A DNA stretch of 8,670 nucleotides from Deltaproteobacteria bacterium. Its GTDB lineage: Bacteria > Desulfobacterota > Binatia > DP-6. The position numbers and the translations under genes were made by a program. Below are positions 1 through 7,620 of this stretch, in pieces (the first letter of the stretch is position 1; every line of letters starts with the position of its first letter). The DNA is taken from contig VBLA01000174.1 of NCBI GenBank assembly GCA_005879245.1, positions 2,505-11,174 on the forward strand. The letters run 5' to 3'. The notes under the pieces are model-generated. The model was given only the letters and a program-made list of their open reading frames with translations. It ran no database searches and was not told the origin of the DNA.

Positions 1-1
1 C

Positions 2-607
2 CTCGAGCCGACGGCGGGCACGGTCGCCCTCGGCGGCCACGACATCCGTCGAGCGCCGGAGGCGGCCAAGGTCTTGACCGGCTACCTCCCCGATCATCCC
101 TTCCTCTACGACAAGCTGACCGGGCTCGAGCTGCTGCGCTTCGTCGGCAGCCTCTACGGCCTGGGAGCGGCGGATGCGGCGCGCCGTGCAGCGGGGCTGC
201 TCGAGGAGTTCGGGCTCGCGCGCATGGCGGGCGAGCTGACCGAGACGCTCTCCCACGGCATGCGACAGCGGCTCGCGCTCGCCGCCGCGCTCGTGCACCG
301 CCCGCGCGTGCTCGTCCTGGACGAGCCGATGGTCGGCCTCGACCCGGAGGGCACGCTCGAGCTGCGACGTCTCCTCCGCCGGCTGGCGACCGACGGCGCG
401 ACGATCTTCCTCTCGACGCACAGCCTGGCGGTGGCCGAAGAGCTGTGCAGCCGGATCGGCATCATCGACCGCGGCCGGCTGGTCGCGCTCGGCACGCTCG
501 AGGAGCTCCGCGCGCGCGCTCAGGGCGACGGCGGCCCGGATCCCGCATCGCTCGAGGCGGTCTTCCTCGACATCGTGAGCGCCGCGGACGGCGACGAAAC
601 GCCATGA
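2..607 (+). CDS. ABC transporter ATP-binding protein, 5' end outside the window
   Basis: This is the nucleotide-binding subunit of an ABC-2-type exporter; it would hydrolyse ATP at the inner face of the membrane to drive the permease encoded next. The frame is open from position 2, and 201 residues are visible. The Walker A loop is upstream of the window, so the first in-frame TTG (74) is not the true start. Visible elements, numbered from the first complete codon: a Q-loop region reading TGYLPDHP (about 26-33), an ABC signature in the variant form LSHGM (83-87) instead of LSGGQ, Walker B LVLDEP (about 104-110), the D-loop GLD, and the switch histidine in STHS (about 139). The C-terminus has the usual GTLEELRAR tail. 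The stop overlaps the permease start (ATGA, 604-607), indicating translational coupling. The family is certain; the substrate is unknown. Confidence 0.93.
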   Translation, partial: LEPTAGTVALGGHDIRRAPEAAKVLTGYLPDHPFLYDKLTGLELLRFVGSLYGLGAADAARRAAGLLEEFGLARMAGELTETLSHGMRQRLALAAALVHRPRVLVLDEPMVGLDPEGTLELRRLLRRLATDGATIFLSTHSLAVAEELCSRIGIIDRGRLVALGTLEELRARAQGDGGPDPASLEAVFLDIVSAADGDETP

Positions 608-2274
608 CGGTCGTCGCGCTGCTGCAGCCGCGTCTCTTCGCCCTCCGGAACGTCGTCCGCCGCGGCCCGCTCCGCGCGGCGACCGTCGCCGGGCTGGTCG
701 GCGCGTTCTGGATCGGGAGCTTCGTCCTCTTCACGCACGTGCTCGGCTACTTCCACCGTCTGGGCGATTTCGGGCCGTTCCTGACGCAGCGCCTGCTAAC
801 GCTGCTCTTCCTCACCTTCTTCGGCGTCCTGCTGGTCAGCAACACCGTCACCGCCCTCACCACCTACTACCTGGCGGGCGAGGTCGTGCCCCTCCTGACG
901 GCCCCCCTGCCCCACCGCCGGCTCCATCATGCGCGCTTCGTCGAGACGCTCGCCGCCTCCTCCTGGATGGTGCTCCTGGTCGGCCTTCCCGCGCTACTCT
1001 CCTACGGCGTCGTCTACCGCGCCGGAGCGCTCTTCTACGCCGCCGCCGTGGGCGTGCTGGGTGTTTTCCTCGTCATCCCGGCCGCGCTCGGCGTGCTCGT
1101 CACGACCGGCCTCGTGCTTTTCTTCCCCGCACGACGGACGCGCGAGGCGCTCCTCGTCGGCGTGGGGCTCGCGCTGGGCGCCCTGGTGCTCGGCGTCCGC
1201 CTCCTCCGCCCCGAGCGGCTCGCGCATCCGGCGGGCCTCGTCGGCTTCGCCGGTTTCCTCGCCGGCTTCGGGGCGAAGGGCTCGCCCTGGCTTCCCACCA
1301 CCTGGGCGGTCGAGGTGCTGGTCCCGCTGCTCGGCGCGCGACCGGGCGAGCCGCTCTTCTACCTCGGCATGCTGGTCAGCACCGCCGCGATGCTCTTCCT
1401 CACCAGCGCCGCCGTCGTCGAGCGGGTCTTCCTCGCCGCCTGGTCGCGGTCCCAGACCGGCCGCGTCCGGGGCGACGCCACCGAGCGGCCGCTCACCGGC
1501 TGGCTCGCGCTGCTCGTCCGGCCGCTGCCCCGCGTCCCCGGCAGCCTCCTCGCCAAGGACGCCACGGTGTTCCTGCGTGACGCCAGCCAATGGTCGCAGC
1601 TGCTTCTCGTCTTCGCCCTGGTCGGCATCTACCTCTACAACTTCTCCGCCCTGCCGCTCGACGACGGCACGCCGCTCGCCGATGCGATGCGCGATTTGGC
1701 GACGATCCTGAACCTCGGGCTCGGCGCGTTCGTCACCACCGCAGTAGCAGTGCGCTTCGTGTTTCCCATGGTCAGTCTCGAGGGTCGGGCGTGGTGGATC
1801 CTGCGCACCGCTCCCGTGCCGCTCGCTGGCCTGTGGTGGAGCAAGTTCTGGATCGGCTACGTGCCGCTGCTCGCCTTCGCCGAGGTGCTGGTCGCGACCA
1901 CGAACGCGCTCTTGCGGGTCCCCGCGCCGGTCACCATCACCTTCTTGTTGACGCTCCTGCCGCTCATGGCAGCGGTGGTGAGTCTCGGCCTCGCCTTCGG
2001 GACGGCCTACCCGCGCTTCGACACCCAGAACGCCGCGCAGATCGCGACCGGCTTCGGCGCGATCCTCTACATGCTCGCCTGTCTCGGGCTGATCGCGCTA
2101 GTCGTCGGCCTGGAGGCGTGGCCGGTGACGCGCCTGCTCCGGCAGGCACGGACCGGCACCTTCCTCGTGGGCGACGTCGTGAAGGCCGTCTCGGCCGGCG
2201 GCGGAACGGCCGCGGTGGCGTTCGCGGTGGCGAGGCGGCGGGCCCTCCGGGCCCTCGTCCGGCTGGAAATATGA
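604..2274 (+). CDS. ABC-2-type permease (polytopic membrane subunit of an exporter)
   Basis: This 556-residue, strongly hydrophobic protein starts at the ATG that overlaps the stop of the ATPase gene. The open frame extends upstream to 445, but that part lies inside the ATPase gene and is not real. Many membrane segments are visible: one near residues 25-50 (VAGLVGAFWIGSFVLF), one near 60-85 (LLTLLFLTFFGVLL), several between 115 and 215, one around 250-280, and more between 330 and 550. The length, about twice that of a simple six-helix ABC-2 subunit, and the repeated blocks of helices suggest an internally duplicated permease in which one chain could supply both membrane halves. It resembles the 'putative ABC exporter' group of roughly 550-residue proteins, but I cannot identify the subfamily with certainty. 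The substrate cannot be read from the sequence. The gene ends 9 bp before the convergent GGDEF gene, with no room for a separate terminator. Confidence 0.88.
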   Translation: MTVVALLQPRLFALRNVVRRGPLRAATVAGLVGAFWIGSFVLFTHVLGYFHRLGDFGPFLTQRLLTLLFLTFFGVLLVSNTVTALTTYYLAGEVVPLLTAPLPHRRLHHARFVETLAASSWMVLLVGLPALLSYGVVYRAGALFYAAAVGVLGVFLVIPAALGVLVTTGLVLFFPARRTREALLVGVGLALGALVLGVRLLRPERLAHPAGLVGFAGFLAGFGAKGSPWLPTTWAVEVLVPLLGARPGEPLFYLGMLVSTAAMLFLTSAAVVERVFLAAWSRSQTGRVRGDATERPLTGWLALLVRPLPRVPGSLLAKDATVFLRDASQWSQLLLVFALVGIYLYNFSALPLDDGTPLADAMRDLATILNLGLGAFVTTAVAVRFVFPMVSLEGRAWWILRTAPVPLAGLWWSKFWIGYVPLLAFAEVLVATTNALLRVPAPVTITFLLTLLPLMAAVVSLGLAFGTAYPRFDTQNAAQIATGFGAILYMLACLGLIALVVGLEAWPVTRLLRQARTGTFLVGDVVKAVSAGGGTAAVAFAVARRRALRALVRLEI

Positions 2275-2283
2275 TTGCAGCCC

Positions 2284-3183
2284 TCACGTGCCCGCCGGGT
2301 CCCGCGCGCCGGCCGCGATGATGCCGTCCCGGCCGCTCCGCTTGACGGCAAACAGGGCCTGGTCCCCCATCGCGAGGAGGCTCTCCAGGTCGCGCGCGTC
2401 GTCGGGGTAGGTGGCGACGCCGAAGCTGGCGGCCAAGCGGACCGGCTGTCCTGTCCCCGCGAGATACGCCATCTCCGTGATCCGCGCCCGGATCTCCCGG
2501 GCCTTCTCGACCGCCCCGAGCCGGGGAACGCCGGGCAGGACGACCACGAACTCGTCGCCGGCGTACGCCACGGCCCAGGCCGGCGCGGCGAGACAGCCCC
2601 GGATGGTGGCGGCCACCTCCTGGATGGCGCGGCTGCCGTTCAGGTGCCCGCGGCTGTCCACCACCCGCTTGAAGTGGTCGAGGTCGACGAAGAGGACGGA
2701 GAAGGCGGTGCCTTCTGCAGCGCTCGCGGCGATGAGCGCGTCGAGCGCCTGGTAGAGGTAGCGGGTGTTGTAGAGGCCCGTCAGGTTGTCGAGGAGGGCC
2801 AGCTCGCGGAAGCGCTTCTCGCTCAGGCGGAGCGCGTCCTCGGCTCGCTTGCGCTCGGTGGTGTCGATCCCGGTAGAGAGGATCTCGACCAGCCGGCCCT
2901 CGGCGTCGACGATCGGGGTGTTCCGCCAGGTGATCCAGACGCGGTCGCCATCGCGGCGGACGTTCTCGTTTTCGTTGGAGAGGTAGCGCTCGGGGTGGCG
3001 GAGGAGGTCGTGGATCATCGCATTCAGGTCGCGCCCCGAGGACTCGGCGTCCGGCACGATGAGCCCGAGCACCGAGTGGCCGACGAGCTCGTCGCTGGTG
3101 TACCCGAAGAAGCTCTGGCCGTAGTCGTTGAGAAAGATGACGCGCGCGTCCAGGGGAGGTGGCATGGAGCGGCACTTCACCAC
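2284..3183 (-). CDS. PAS-GGDEF protein, diguanylate- or Hypr-type dinucleotide cyclase, with shortened PAS domain
   Basis: This 299-residue cytoplasmic signalling protein would make a cyclic dinucleotide from NTPs. A PAS/PAC sensor region covers residues ~8-112 (FFGYTSDELVG at 25-35, VWITW at 82-86, GIDTTERKRAE at 105-115). A short helix (about 112-130) leads to the GGDEF domain (about 131-292), which opens with DNLTGLYNTR. The metal-binding part VDLDHFK (166-172) is intact, and the signature reads AGDEF (208-212) rather than GGDEF. By alignment with PleD, the guanine contacts N335 and D344 become V175 and S184 (GHLNGS). The RxxD inhibitory site five residues before the signature is AAPA, so product inhibition there is unlikely. 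The PAS domain lacks its usual first strand. The frame is open upstream only to a stop at 3253 and has no other start codon there, so GTG 3183 or 3180, or ATG 3165, are the choices. No membrane helix or response-regulator domain is present. Confidence 0.88.
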   Translation of the reverse strand: MVKCRSMPPPLDARVIFLNDYGQSFFGYTSDELVGHSVLGLIVPDAESSGRDLNAMIHDLLRHPERYLSNENENVRRDGDRVWITWRNTPIVDAEGRLVEILSTGIDTTERKRAEDALRLSEKRFRELALLDNLTGLYNTRYLYQALDALIAASAAEGTAFSVLFVDLDHFKRVVDSRGHLNGSRAIQEVAATIRGCLAAPAWAVAYAGDEFVVVLPGVPRLGAVEKAREIRARITEMAYLAGTGQPVRLAASFGVATYPDDARDLESLLAMGDQALFAVKRSGRDGIIAAGARDPAGT

Positions 3184-3229
3184 GGTCGCGCCGCCGGGTT
3201 CAAGGCACGCCGGCTGAGCGGCATGCTCG

Positions 3230-3259
3230 TTGACGTCGACGCCGCGCCTCCGCTAGCCT
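3230..3259 (+). promoter_or_regulatory. Candidate sigma-70-like promoter for a leaderless SDR transcript
   Basis: TTGACG at 3230-3235 matches the -35 consensus at five of six positions. An 18-nt spacer follows, then TAGCCT at 3254-3259, a weak -10 (three of six). The ATG at 3268 is only 8 nt further on, so transcription would begin at or next to the start codon. No Shine-Dalgarno sequence precedes this ATG, which fits a leaderless mRNA. The divergent GGDEF gene begins 84 bp away, and I see no convincing promoter for it in this gap. The call rests on motif reading by eye in GC-rich DNA. Confidence 0.35.
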
Positions 3260-3267
3260 CCTCTGCC

Positions 3268-4044
3268 ATGCGTTTCGCCGGCCGGATCGCCGTCGTGACC
3301 GGCGCGGCGAGCGGCATCGGGAAGGCGACGGCGCTCCGCCTCGGCCGAGAGGGTGCAGCGGTCGCGGCGGTCGACCGGCACCTCGCCGGCGCCGAGGAGA
3401 CGGCGGCCGCCCTCCGCAACGCTGGCAGCACCGCGCGCGCCTACGCGTGCGACGTCGCCGACAGCGCACAGGTCGCCGCGGCCGCGCAGGCGATCGAGCG
3501 CGATCTCGGCCCCGTCGACGTCCTCGCCAACGTGGCGGGCATTGGTGACGCAGTCGGCACCGACATCGCGGAGCTCGACGACGCGCGCTGGAACCAGGTC
3601 CTCGCCGTCAACCTGAGTGGCGCCTTCTTCTGGTGCCGCGCGCTCCTTCCCGGCATGGCGGCGCGTGCCCGCGGCGCGGTGGTCAGCGTCTCCTCGCTCG
3701 CGGGGCGCTCGAAGAGCGCCAACGGTGGGCCGGCGTACACCGCGAGCAAGGCGGGCGTCCTCGGACTCACGCGCCACCTCGCCTTCGACTACGGCCCGCG
3801 CGGCGTGCGGGTGAACGCCATCTGCCCGGGCGGCGTCGACACGCCGCTCCTGCGCGCCGGGCGAGCCCACGAGAATGCGGAGGAGCGGAGCACGCGGCTC
3901 GCCGCCTATGGCTACTTCATGCCCATCAAGCGCGTCTCGACACCCGACGAGCAGGCCGCCGCGATCGCCTTCCTCGCCTCGGACGACGCCTCGTACATCA
4001 ACGGGGTCTCGCTCGACGTGAACGGCGGCCTCTACATGGCCTGA
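3268..4044 (+). CDS. Short-chain dehydrogenase/reductase (classical SDR, NAD-preferring)
   Basis: This 258-residue soluble oxidoreductase would interconvert an alcohol and a ketone. The classical SDR landmarks are all present: the TGAASGIG cofactor loop (11-18), Asp36 at the end of the second strand (AAVDRH), which favours NAD(H) over NADP(H), Asp62 (CDVAD), NVAG (88-91) in place of NNAG, Asn115, the catalytic Ser (SVSS, about 142-143), YTASK (Tyr157, Lys161), and a C-terminal INGVSLDVNGG. The length is typical of 3-oxoacyl-ACP-reductase-like and cyclohexanol/steroid-type SDRs, but the substrate cannot be assigned. The ATG at 3268 is chosen because the Rossmann fold begins directly after it. 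An in-frame ATG at 3223 would add 15 residues of no clear structure. The CMD-family gene follows after 10 bp, so the two are probably cotranscribed. Confidence 0.93.
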   Translation: MRFAGRIAVVTGAASGIGKATALRLGREGAAVAAVDRHLAGAEETAAALRNAGSTARAYACDVADSAQVAAAAQAIERDLGPVDVLANVAGIGDAVGTDIAELDDARWNQVLAVNLSGAFFWCRALLPGMAARARGAVVSVSSLAGRSKSANGGPAYTASKAGVLGLTRHLAFDYGPRGVRVNAICPGGVDTPLLRAGRAHENAEERSTRLAAYGYFMPIKRVSTPDEQAAAIAFLASDDASYINGVSLDVNGGLYMA

Positions 4045-4050
4045 AGGAGG
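4044..4050 (+). promoter_or_regulatory. Shine-Dalgarno sequence of the CMD-family gene
   Basis: The sequence AAGGAGG overlaps the last base of the SDR stop codon and ends 4 nt before the ATG at 4055. It is the clearest ribosome binding site in the window. It fixes the CMD start and supports translation of this gene from a shared mRNA with the SDR. Confidence 0.8.
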
Positions 4051-4054
4051 ACGC

Positions 4055-4603
4055 ATGGCTCGGCTCCCGTACGTCGATCCCGCGAGCGCCCCCGAGCAGG
4101 TGCGCGAGCTGCTCGAGCGGCTCCCCGTCAAGCTGAACATCTTCCGCATGATGGCGCACGCGACGACCGACTTCCGGCCCCTGGTCGGGCTCGGCTCGGC
4201 CATCCTGGCGCGGCAGAAACTCTCGCCGAAGCTCCGCGAGCTCGCCATCCTGCGCGTCGCGGCCCTCTCCCCGGCGCGCTACGAGTGGGTGCAGCACGTA
4301 CCCATCGCGCAGGCGACCGGCGCCACGGCGGCGCAGATCACGGCGCTCGAGCGCGGTGAAATCGCGGCCGACGCTTTCGACGCCGTCGAGCGCGCCGTGC
4401 TCCGTTTCACGACCGAGGTGCTGTGCGACGTGCGCGCCTCGGAGGCGACCTTCGCCGAGGCGGCGCGGCACCTCTCGGCGCAGGAGATCGTCGAGCTGAT
4501 CGTGACCGTCGGCTACTACATGCTGATCGCGCGGCTCCTCGAGACGACGGCGGTCGACCTGGACCCGCCGTCCGGCACGAAGGTGGTGGACGCGATCCGG
4601 TGA
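4055..4603 (+). CDS. Carboxymuconolactone decarboxylase (CMD)/AhpD-fold family protein without active-site cysteines
   Basis: This 182-residue, mostly helical protein belongs to the AhpD-like superfamily. The core reads LSPKLRELAILRVAAL (about 56-71), followed by RYEWVQHVPIA (75-85). In AhpD peroxidases this segment carries CxxCxxxH. Here the second cysteine position is Glu77, the first is Ala74, and His81 is kept. The protein is therefore of the E-W-x-x-H type, found in many CMD-family proteins of unknown substrate, and should not act as a thiol peroxidase. The only cysteine seen is Cys124 (EVLCDV), outside this site. The second half (EIVELIVTVGYYMLIARLLETTAVDLD) is the typical family ending. 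The gene lies directly after the SDR with a strong ribosome binding site, so the two may act on the same small carbonyl or lactone compound; that is inference. Its stop is 15 bp from the convergent acylase stop. Confidence 0.9.
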   Translation: MARLPYVDPASAPEQVRELLERLPVKLNIFRMMAHATTDFRPLVGLGSAILARQKLSPKLRELAILRVAALSPARYEWVQHVPIAQATGATAAQITALERGEIAADAFDAVERAVLRFTTEVLCDVRASEATFAEAARHLSAQEIVELIVTVGYYMLIARLLETTAVDLDPPSGTKVVDAIR

Positions 4604-4618
4604 TCGCGCCGGGACCGC

Positions 4619-7570
4619 TCACTTCGAGCCGAGCAGCATCGGCTTGTAGGTGAACGTTCGGAAGAGATCGGCCTGGTCGCCCATGTGGGGATCGGCCTCG
4701 CCCATGAGTGGACCCAGGTGCCTGATGAAGCCCGACTGCCCAGGCGGGATCACGTTCTCGCCCCGGATCGGCTTCCCGAGCTCGAGCGCCTGCATGTACG
4801 TGCTCCGATTCTCGGACGGCGCCTTCCCGAACGTCGTCGGCTTCGTCCCGAGCGCGAGGAGGTTGCTCGCGAAGTCGTCGAGACAGTCGAAATCGAGGTC
4901 CTGCGGTGGCTGCCAGCCCCACTGCGTCGGATCGGCGGTCCCGAAGCCGTGCACCGCGTCCGACGTCCCGGCACACGTCCCGAAGCCCATCTCCGGCAGC
5001 GGGTCGGCGCCCGAGAGCAGCGCGATCGCGTCGTTCATGCTCTCGACGAGAATCTGGTCCTTGTGGCCGCCGAAGTAGTCGCCTGCGTAGCCCTGTGGGA
5101 CGCCCGAGGCGGGGCCGCGCAGCAGGTGGAGCAACATGTTGTATGTCGTCTCGCCGAGGTAGTCGTTCCCGTCGATCGACCCGTCGGTGAAGTCGACGGT
5201 CCCGATATAGACGGCGCCCGGCATGCCGCCGCCCCAGAGGTTCTGCTTGAGGGCGTACCACCACTGGAAGAAGATCGACATGCCCGGCTGGCCGCGCGAC
5301 GGATTGTAGGCCGGGTTGTAGTGCCCGTTCGCGAAGATCTGGGACGTGTCGGCGAGGTACGCGTTCCAGTCGCCCAGGATCTGCATGACCTGTGCGAGCG
5401 ACGGATGCGTCGAGGGGTCTACGAGCGGATCGCTGGCCGCCTGCAGGTTCGCGTAGGCTTGCTGGATGAACGGCACGAGCGTCGGGCCGGCGGCACGGAT
5501 GGTATCCGTCGAGCCGTCCATGGTGCCGACGTCGCGCTCGATCTCCTCGACGTCCTTGAGCGACATCGTCTGGCTGTTCTGGAGCAGGAACTCCATCCGC
5601 TGCGAGCGGTACACCTCGCCCCAGTGCTCGTCGTGGCTGTTGCCCTCGAAGACATAGGGCTTGTCGGCGGGCTTCGTGTTCCAGTTGGTGAGCCAGCCCT
5701 GCGTCGGATTGACCGACAGCAGCGACTTCGAGAACGGCACGTAGCGGGCGCCGCCGGGATGGGTGCCCCACTCCTGTGAGCCGGTGCCGTCGGCGGGCAG
5801 CCGATCGTCGAAGCCGTCGGGAAACGCCGGCCGCGCCCCCGCGCTCCAGTAGGCGATGTTGCCCTTCTGGTCGGCGAAGAAGAAGTTGTGGAGCGAGACG
5901 ACCTTGTGCACGGACTCCTGGAACTGGTCGAAGTCCTTGTCGAGCCCGTACTCCAGGAAGCCCTGGACGGTCGACGACTCGTTCTTCCAGTAGGCCGTCT
6001 TGTAGGTGAAGGCGCGCGGCGGGCTCGCGGCGAGGTCGAACTCCATCACGAAGCCGTGGAAGTGCGCCGCGTCGCAGTCGTTCACGCGGAAAACGTTGAA
6101 GAGGAGCGGGCCGTCGTTCAGCGCGGGTCCGGCCGGCGCGTACGCGGCAGGCTTGGAGGAATCCTCGCCGGCGTAGTGGAACGTCTCCGTGCGGCGGTCC
6201 ATGGACGCGTAGCTACCGTTCAGCAGGAACTGGTACTGCGCGTCGGCCGCTTGCGGCTCGGGCGCCGCCGGACTCTGCAGCGTCTCGACGAAGAGTGTCG
6301 AGTTGTCGATCTCGCCCGAGGTCGTCGTGAACGCGAACTTGTTCGTCTGCCCGATGAGCACGCCAGGCACGCCCGCGATCATCATCCCGCCGGCGTGCAT
6401 GGCCTTCGAGTTGATGTACATCTCGACGTCGATGTTCGGGTTGCCGTAGCCCTCCTGCGGGCCGCCCCAGAGGAGCGCCTTCTTGCTCGCGCTCCGCGTC
6501 GGCGACACGAGCCAGGAGTTGCTGCCCGATTTGATGAAGACCCCGAACTTGCGATTGAGCTCCTTGGCCTCGCGCTCCATCCGGTTGGCCGCGCGAAGAC
6601 CCCGCAGCACCGTCGATGGTGCGACCGTGCGCAGGAAGTCGTGCTGCGCGCGGTACGGATCGCCCTTGACGTCGGCGAGTGCCGAGGGCGGCACGAGGAG
6701 TGCCAGGAGATCGGCGAATGGCCGGGGCGTCACCGCGGGCGTCGCATCGGCGATCGGGGTCGGCGTCTTGCCGCCCTTCACCTTGTTGATGGCGCCGCTC
6801 TTGGGAACCGTCGTGGTGGCGTTCGGATCGCTCACCCAGCGGACGTCCTCGAAGACCTGCCGCGCGTCGGTGGCGTCGCCGAGCTTCGCCGCGAGGTAGT
6901 TCAGGAGCGCCGCCTGGCGGAGTTGCCGACCGCCGCCACTCCCGAACCGGCCGGCAAGCAGCACGCCGATCGCGGCCACGTCGGTCGTGCGCCATTTGTC
7001 GGGCTTGTAGACCTCGGTGCTCCCGAACGACTCGACCGTGTAGCGCACGCCGCTCGGAATCGTGCCGTTCCCCTGGAGCCGGATGCCCGTCGGCACGAAG
7101 AAGAACTCGTGCGGCACGTTCGCGAGCGTCGCGTCGGCGTAGATCGCGTCGACGTATGCGTTGACACCGTCGACGAAGCCCTGCACGAGCGTCTGAATCG
7201 GGCAGGAAACGGTCGAGACGAGGTACTGGAGCTCCTCGTCGGAGTAGAACTGTCGACGGGCGTCCGCGTCGCCCGACAGGAAGTCTCTGCCGAAGAGCTC
7301 CGCCACGTTCCCCGTCGCTGATTTCCGCACGAGCTCCATCTGGAAGAGTCGGTCCTGGGCCTGCGCCTGCCCCATCCCGTAGCCGACGTCGTAGAGCGAG
7401 CGCGCCTTCACGTGCGGGACGCCGTACCCGTCACGGGTGATGCGGACCTTCGGCTTCTTCGTCGTCTTGATCTTGCAGGCCACCTGCGGGCTTGCGTTTG
7501 CGGTGCAGAGCGCGTGGGCCGCGGGCACGGTGGCGAGGAACACGCAGATGACGGCAAGACCGGGGCGCAT
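4619..7570 (-). CDS. Secreted penicillin acylase-family Ntn-hydrolase (amidase)
   Basis: This 983-residue precursor belongs to the penicillin amidase family (penicillin G/cephalosporin/acyl-homoserine-lactone acylases), which cleaves an amide between an acyl group and an amine and matures by autocatalytic cutting. A signal peptide (1-20, hydrophobic LAVICVFLATVP, likely cut after AHA) directs it out of the cytoplasm. The alpha-chain region has IRDxxGVPHV-like ITRDGYGVPHV (44-54) and MGQAQAQDRLFQMEL (66-80). A spacer rich in Lys/Thr/Pro (about 256-285) precedes the cut site. The predicted nucleophile and new N-terminus is Ser350 in SGSNSW, followed by GGPQEGYGNPN. An NWN motif (629-631, TNWNTKP) should supply the oxyanion-hole Asn. 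The precursor is somewhat longer than the usual 750-900 residues. The acyl substrate is unknown; quorum-signal or lipid-amide cleavage are options. No Shine-Dalgarno sequence precedes the ATG, but a good promoter places the mRNA start at it. Confidence 0.92.
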   Translation of the reverse strand: MRPGLAVICVFLATVPAAHALCTANASPQVACKIKTTKKPKVRITRDGYGVPHVKARSLYDVGYGMGQAQAQDRLFQMELVRKSATGNVAELFGRDFLSGDADARRQFYSDEELQYLVSTVSCPIQTLVQGFVDGVNAYVDAIYADATLANVPHEFFFVPTGIRLQGNGTIPSGVRYTVESFGSTEVYKPDKWRTTDVAAIGVLLAGRFGSGGGRQLRQAALLNYLAAKLGDATDARQVFEDVRWVSDPNATTTVPKSGAINKVKGGKTPTPIADATPAVTPRPFADLLALLVPPSALADVKGDPYRAQHDFLRTVAPSTVLRGLRAANRMEREAKELNRKFGVFIKSGSNSWLVSPTRSASKKALLWGGPQEGYGNPNIDVEMYINSKAMHAGGMMIAGVPGVLIGQTNKFAFTTTSGEIDNSTLFVETLQSPAAPEPQAADAQYQFLLNGSYASMDRRTETFHYAGEDSSKPAAYAPAGPALNDGPLLFNVFRVNDCDAAHFHGFVMEFDLAASPPRAFTYKTAYWKNESSTVQGFLEYGLDKDFDQFQESVHKVVSLHNFFFADQKGNIAYWSAGARPAFPDGFDDRLPADGTGSQEWGTHPGGARYVPFSKSLLSVNPTQGWLTNWNTKPADKPYVFEGNSHDEHWGEVYRSQRMEFLLQNSQTMSLKDVEEIERDVGTMDGSTDTIRAAGPTLVPFIQQAYANLQAASDPLVDPSTHPSLAQVMQILGDWNAYLADTSQIFANGHYNPAYNPSRGQPGMSIFFQWWYALKQNLWGGGMPGAVYIGTVDFTDGSIDGNDYLGETTYNMLLHLLRGPASGVPQGYAGDYFGGHKDQILVESMNDAIALLSGADPLPEMGFGTCAGTSDAVHGFGTADPTQWGWQPPQDLDFDCLDDFASNLLALGTKPTTFGKAPSENRSTYMQALELGKPIRGENVIPPGQSGFIRHLGPLMGEADPHMGDQADLFRTFTYKPMLLGSK

Positions 7571-7576
7571 GGCGCA

Positions 7577-7605
7577 ATCAAATCGCCGGTCCCCAGGCGC
7601 GTCAA
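7577..7605 (-). promoter_or_regulatory. Candidate promoter of the acylase gene, leaderless arrangement
   Basis: On the minus strand TTGACG (7605-7600, five of six to the -35 consensus) is followed by exactly 17 nt and TTTGAT (7582-7577, four of six to the -10 consensus). Six further bases lead to the ATG at 7570, so transcription would start at the A of the start codon. It lies in the 50-bp gap after the selenoprotein gene, giving the acylase its own transcription start. No ribosome binding site is present, which agrees with a leaderless mRNA. Confidence 0.5.
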
Positions 7606-7620
7606 GTCGGGCCGACGCTA

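Noticed and set aside
2275..2283. A terminator between the convergent permease and GGDEF genes, and between the CMD and acylase genes (4604-4618).
   Set aside because: The gaps are only 9 and 15 bp and contain no hairpin followed by a T run.
1964..3175. 403-codon minus-strand frame overlapping the permease end and the GGDEF gene.
   Set aside because: Arg/Pro/Gly-rich shadow frame; the PAS-GGDEF protein in the neighbouring phase is clearly the real product.
2275..3267. Long open frame on the + strand running from 2275 into the SDR gene.
   Set aside because: It lies opposite the PAS-GGDEF gene and its translation has no domain character before the SDR start at 3268. It is an artefact of GC-rich codon use.
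5888..7321. 477-codon open frame on the + strand opposite the acylase gene, and a similar one at 4685-5779.
   Set aside because: Both translate to Arg/Val/Glu/His-rich sequence without recognisable domains, mirror the codon phase of the acylase gene, and lack ribosome binding sites.
7505..7570. Lipoprotein signal in the acylase N-terminus (cysteine at residue 22, AHALC).
   Set aside because: The residue before the Cys is Leu rather than Gly/Ala/Ser, so the lipobox does not fit. Cutting by signal peptidase I after AHA is more likely.
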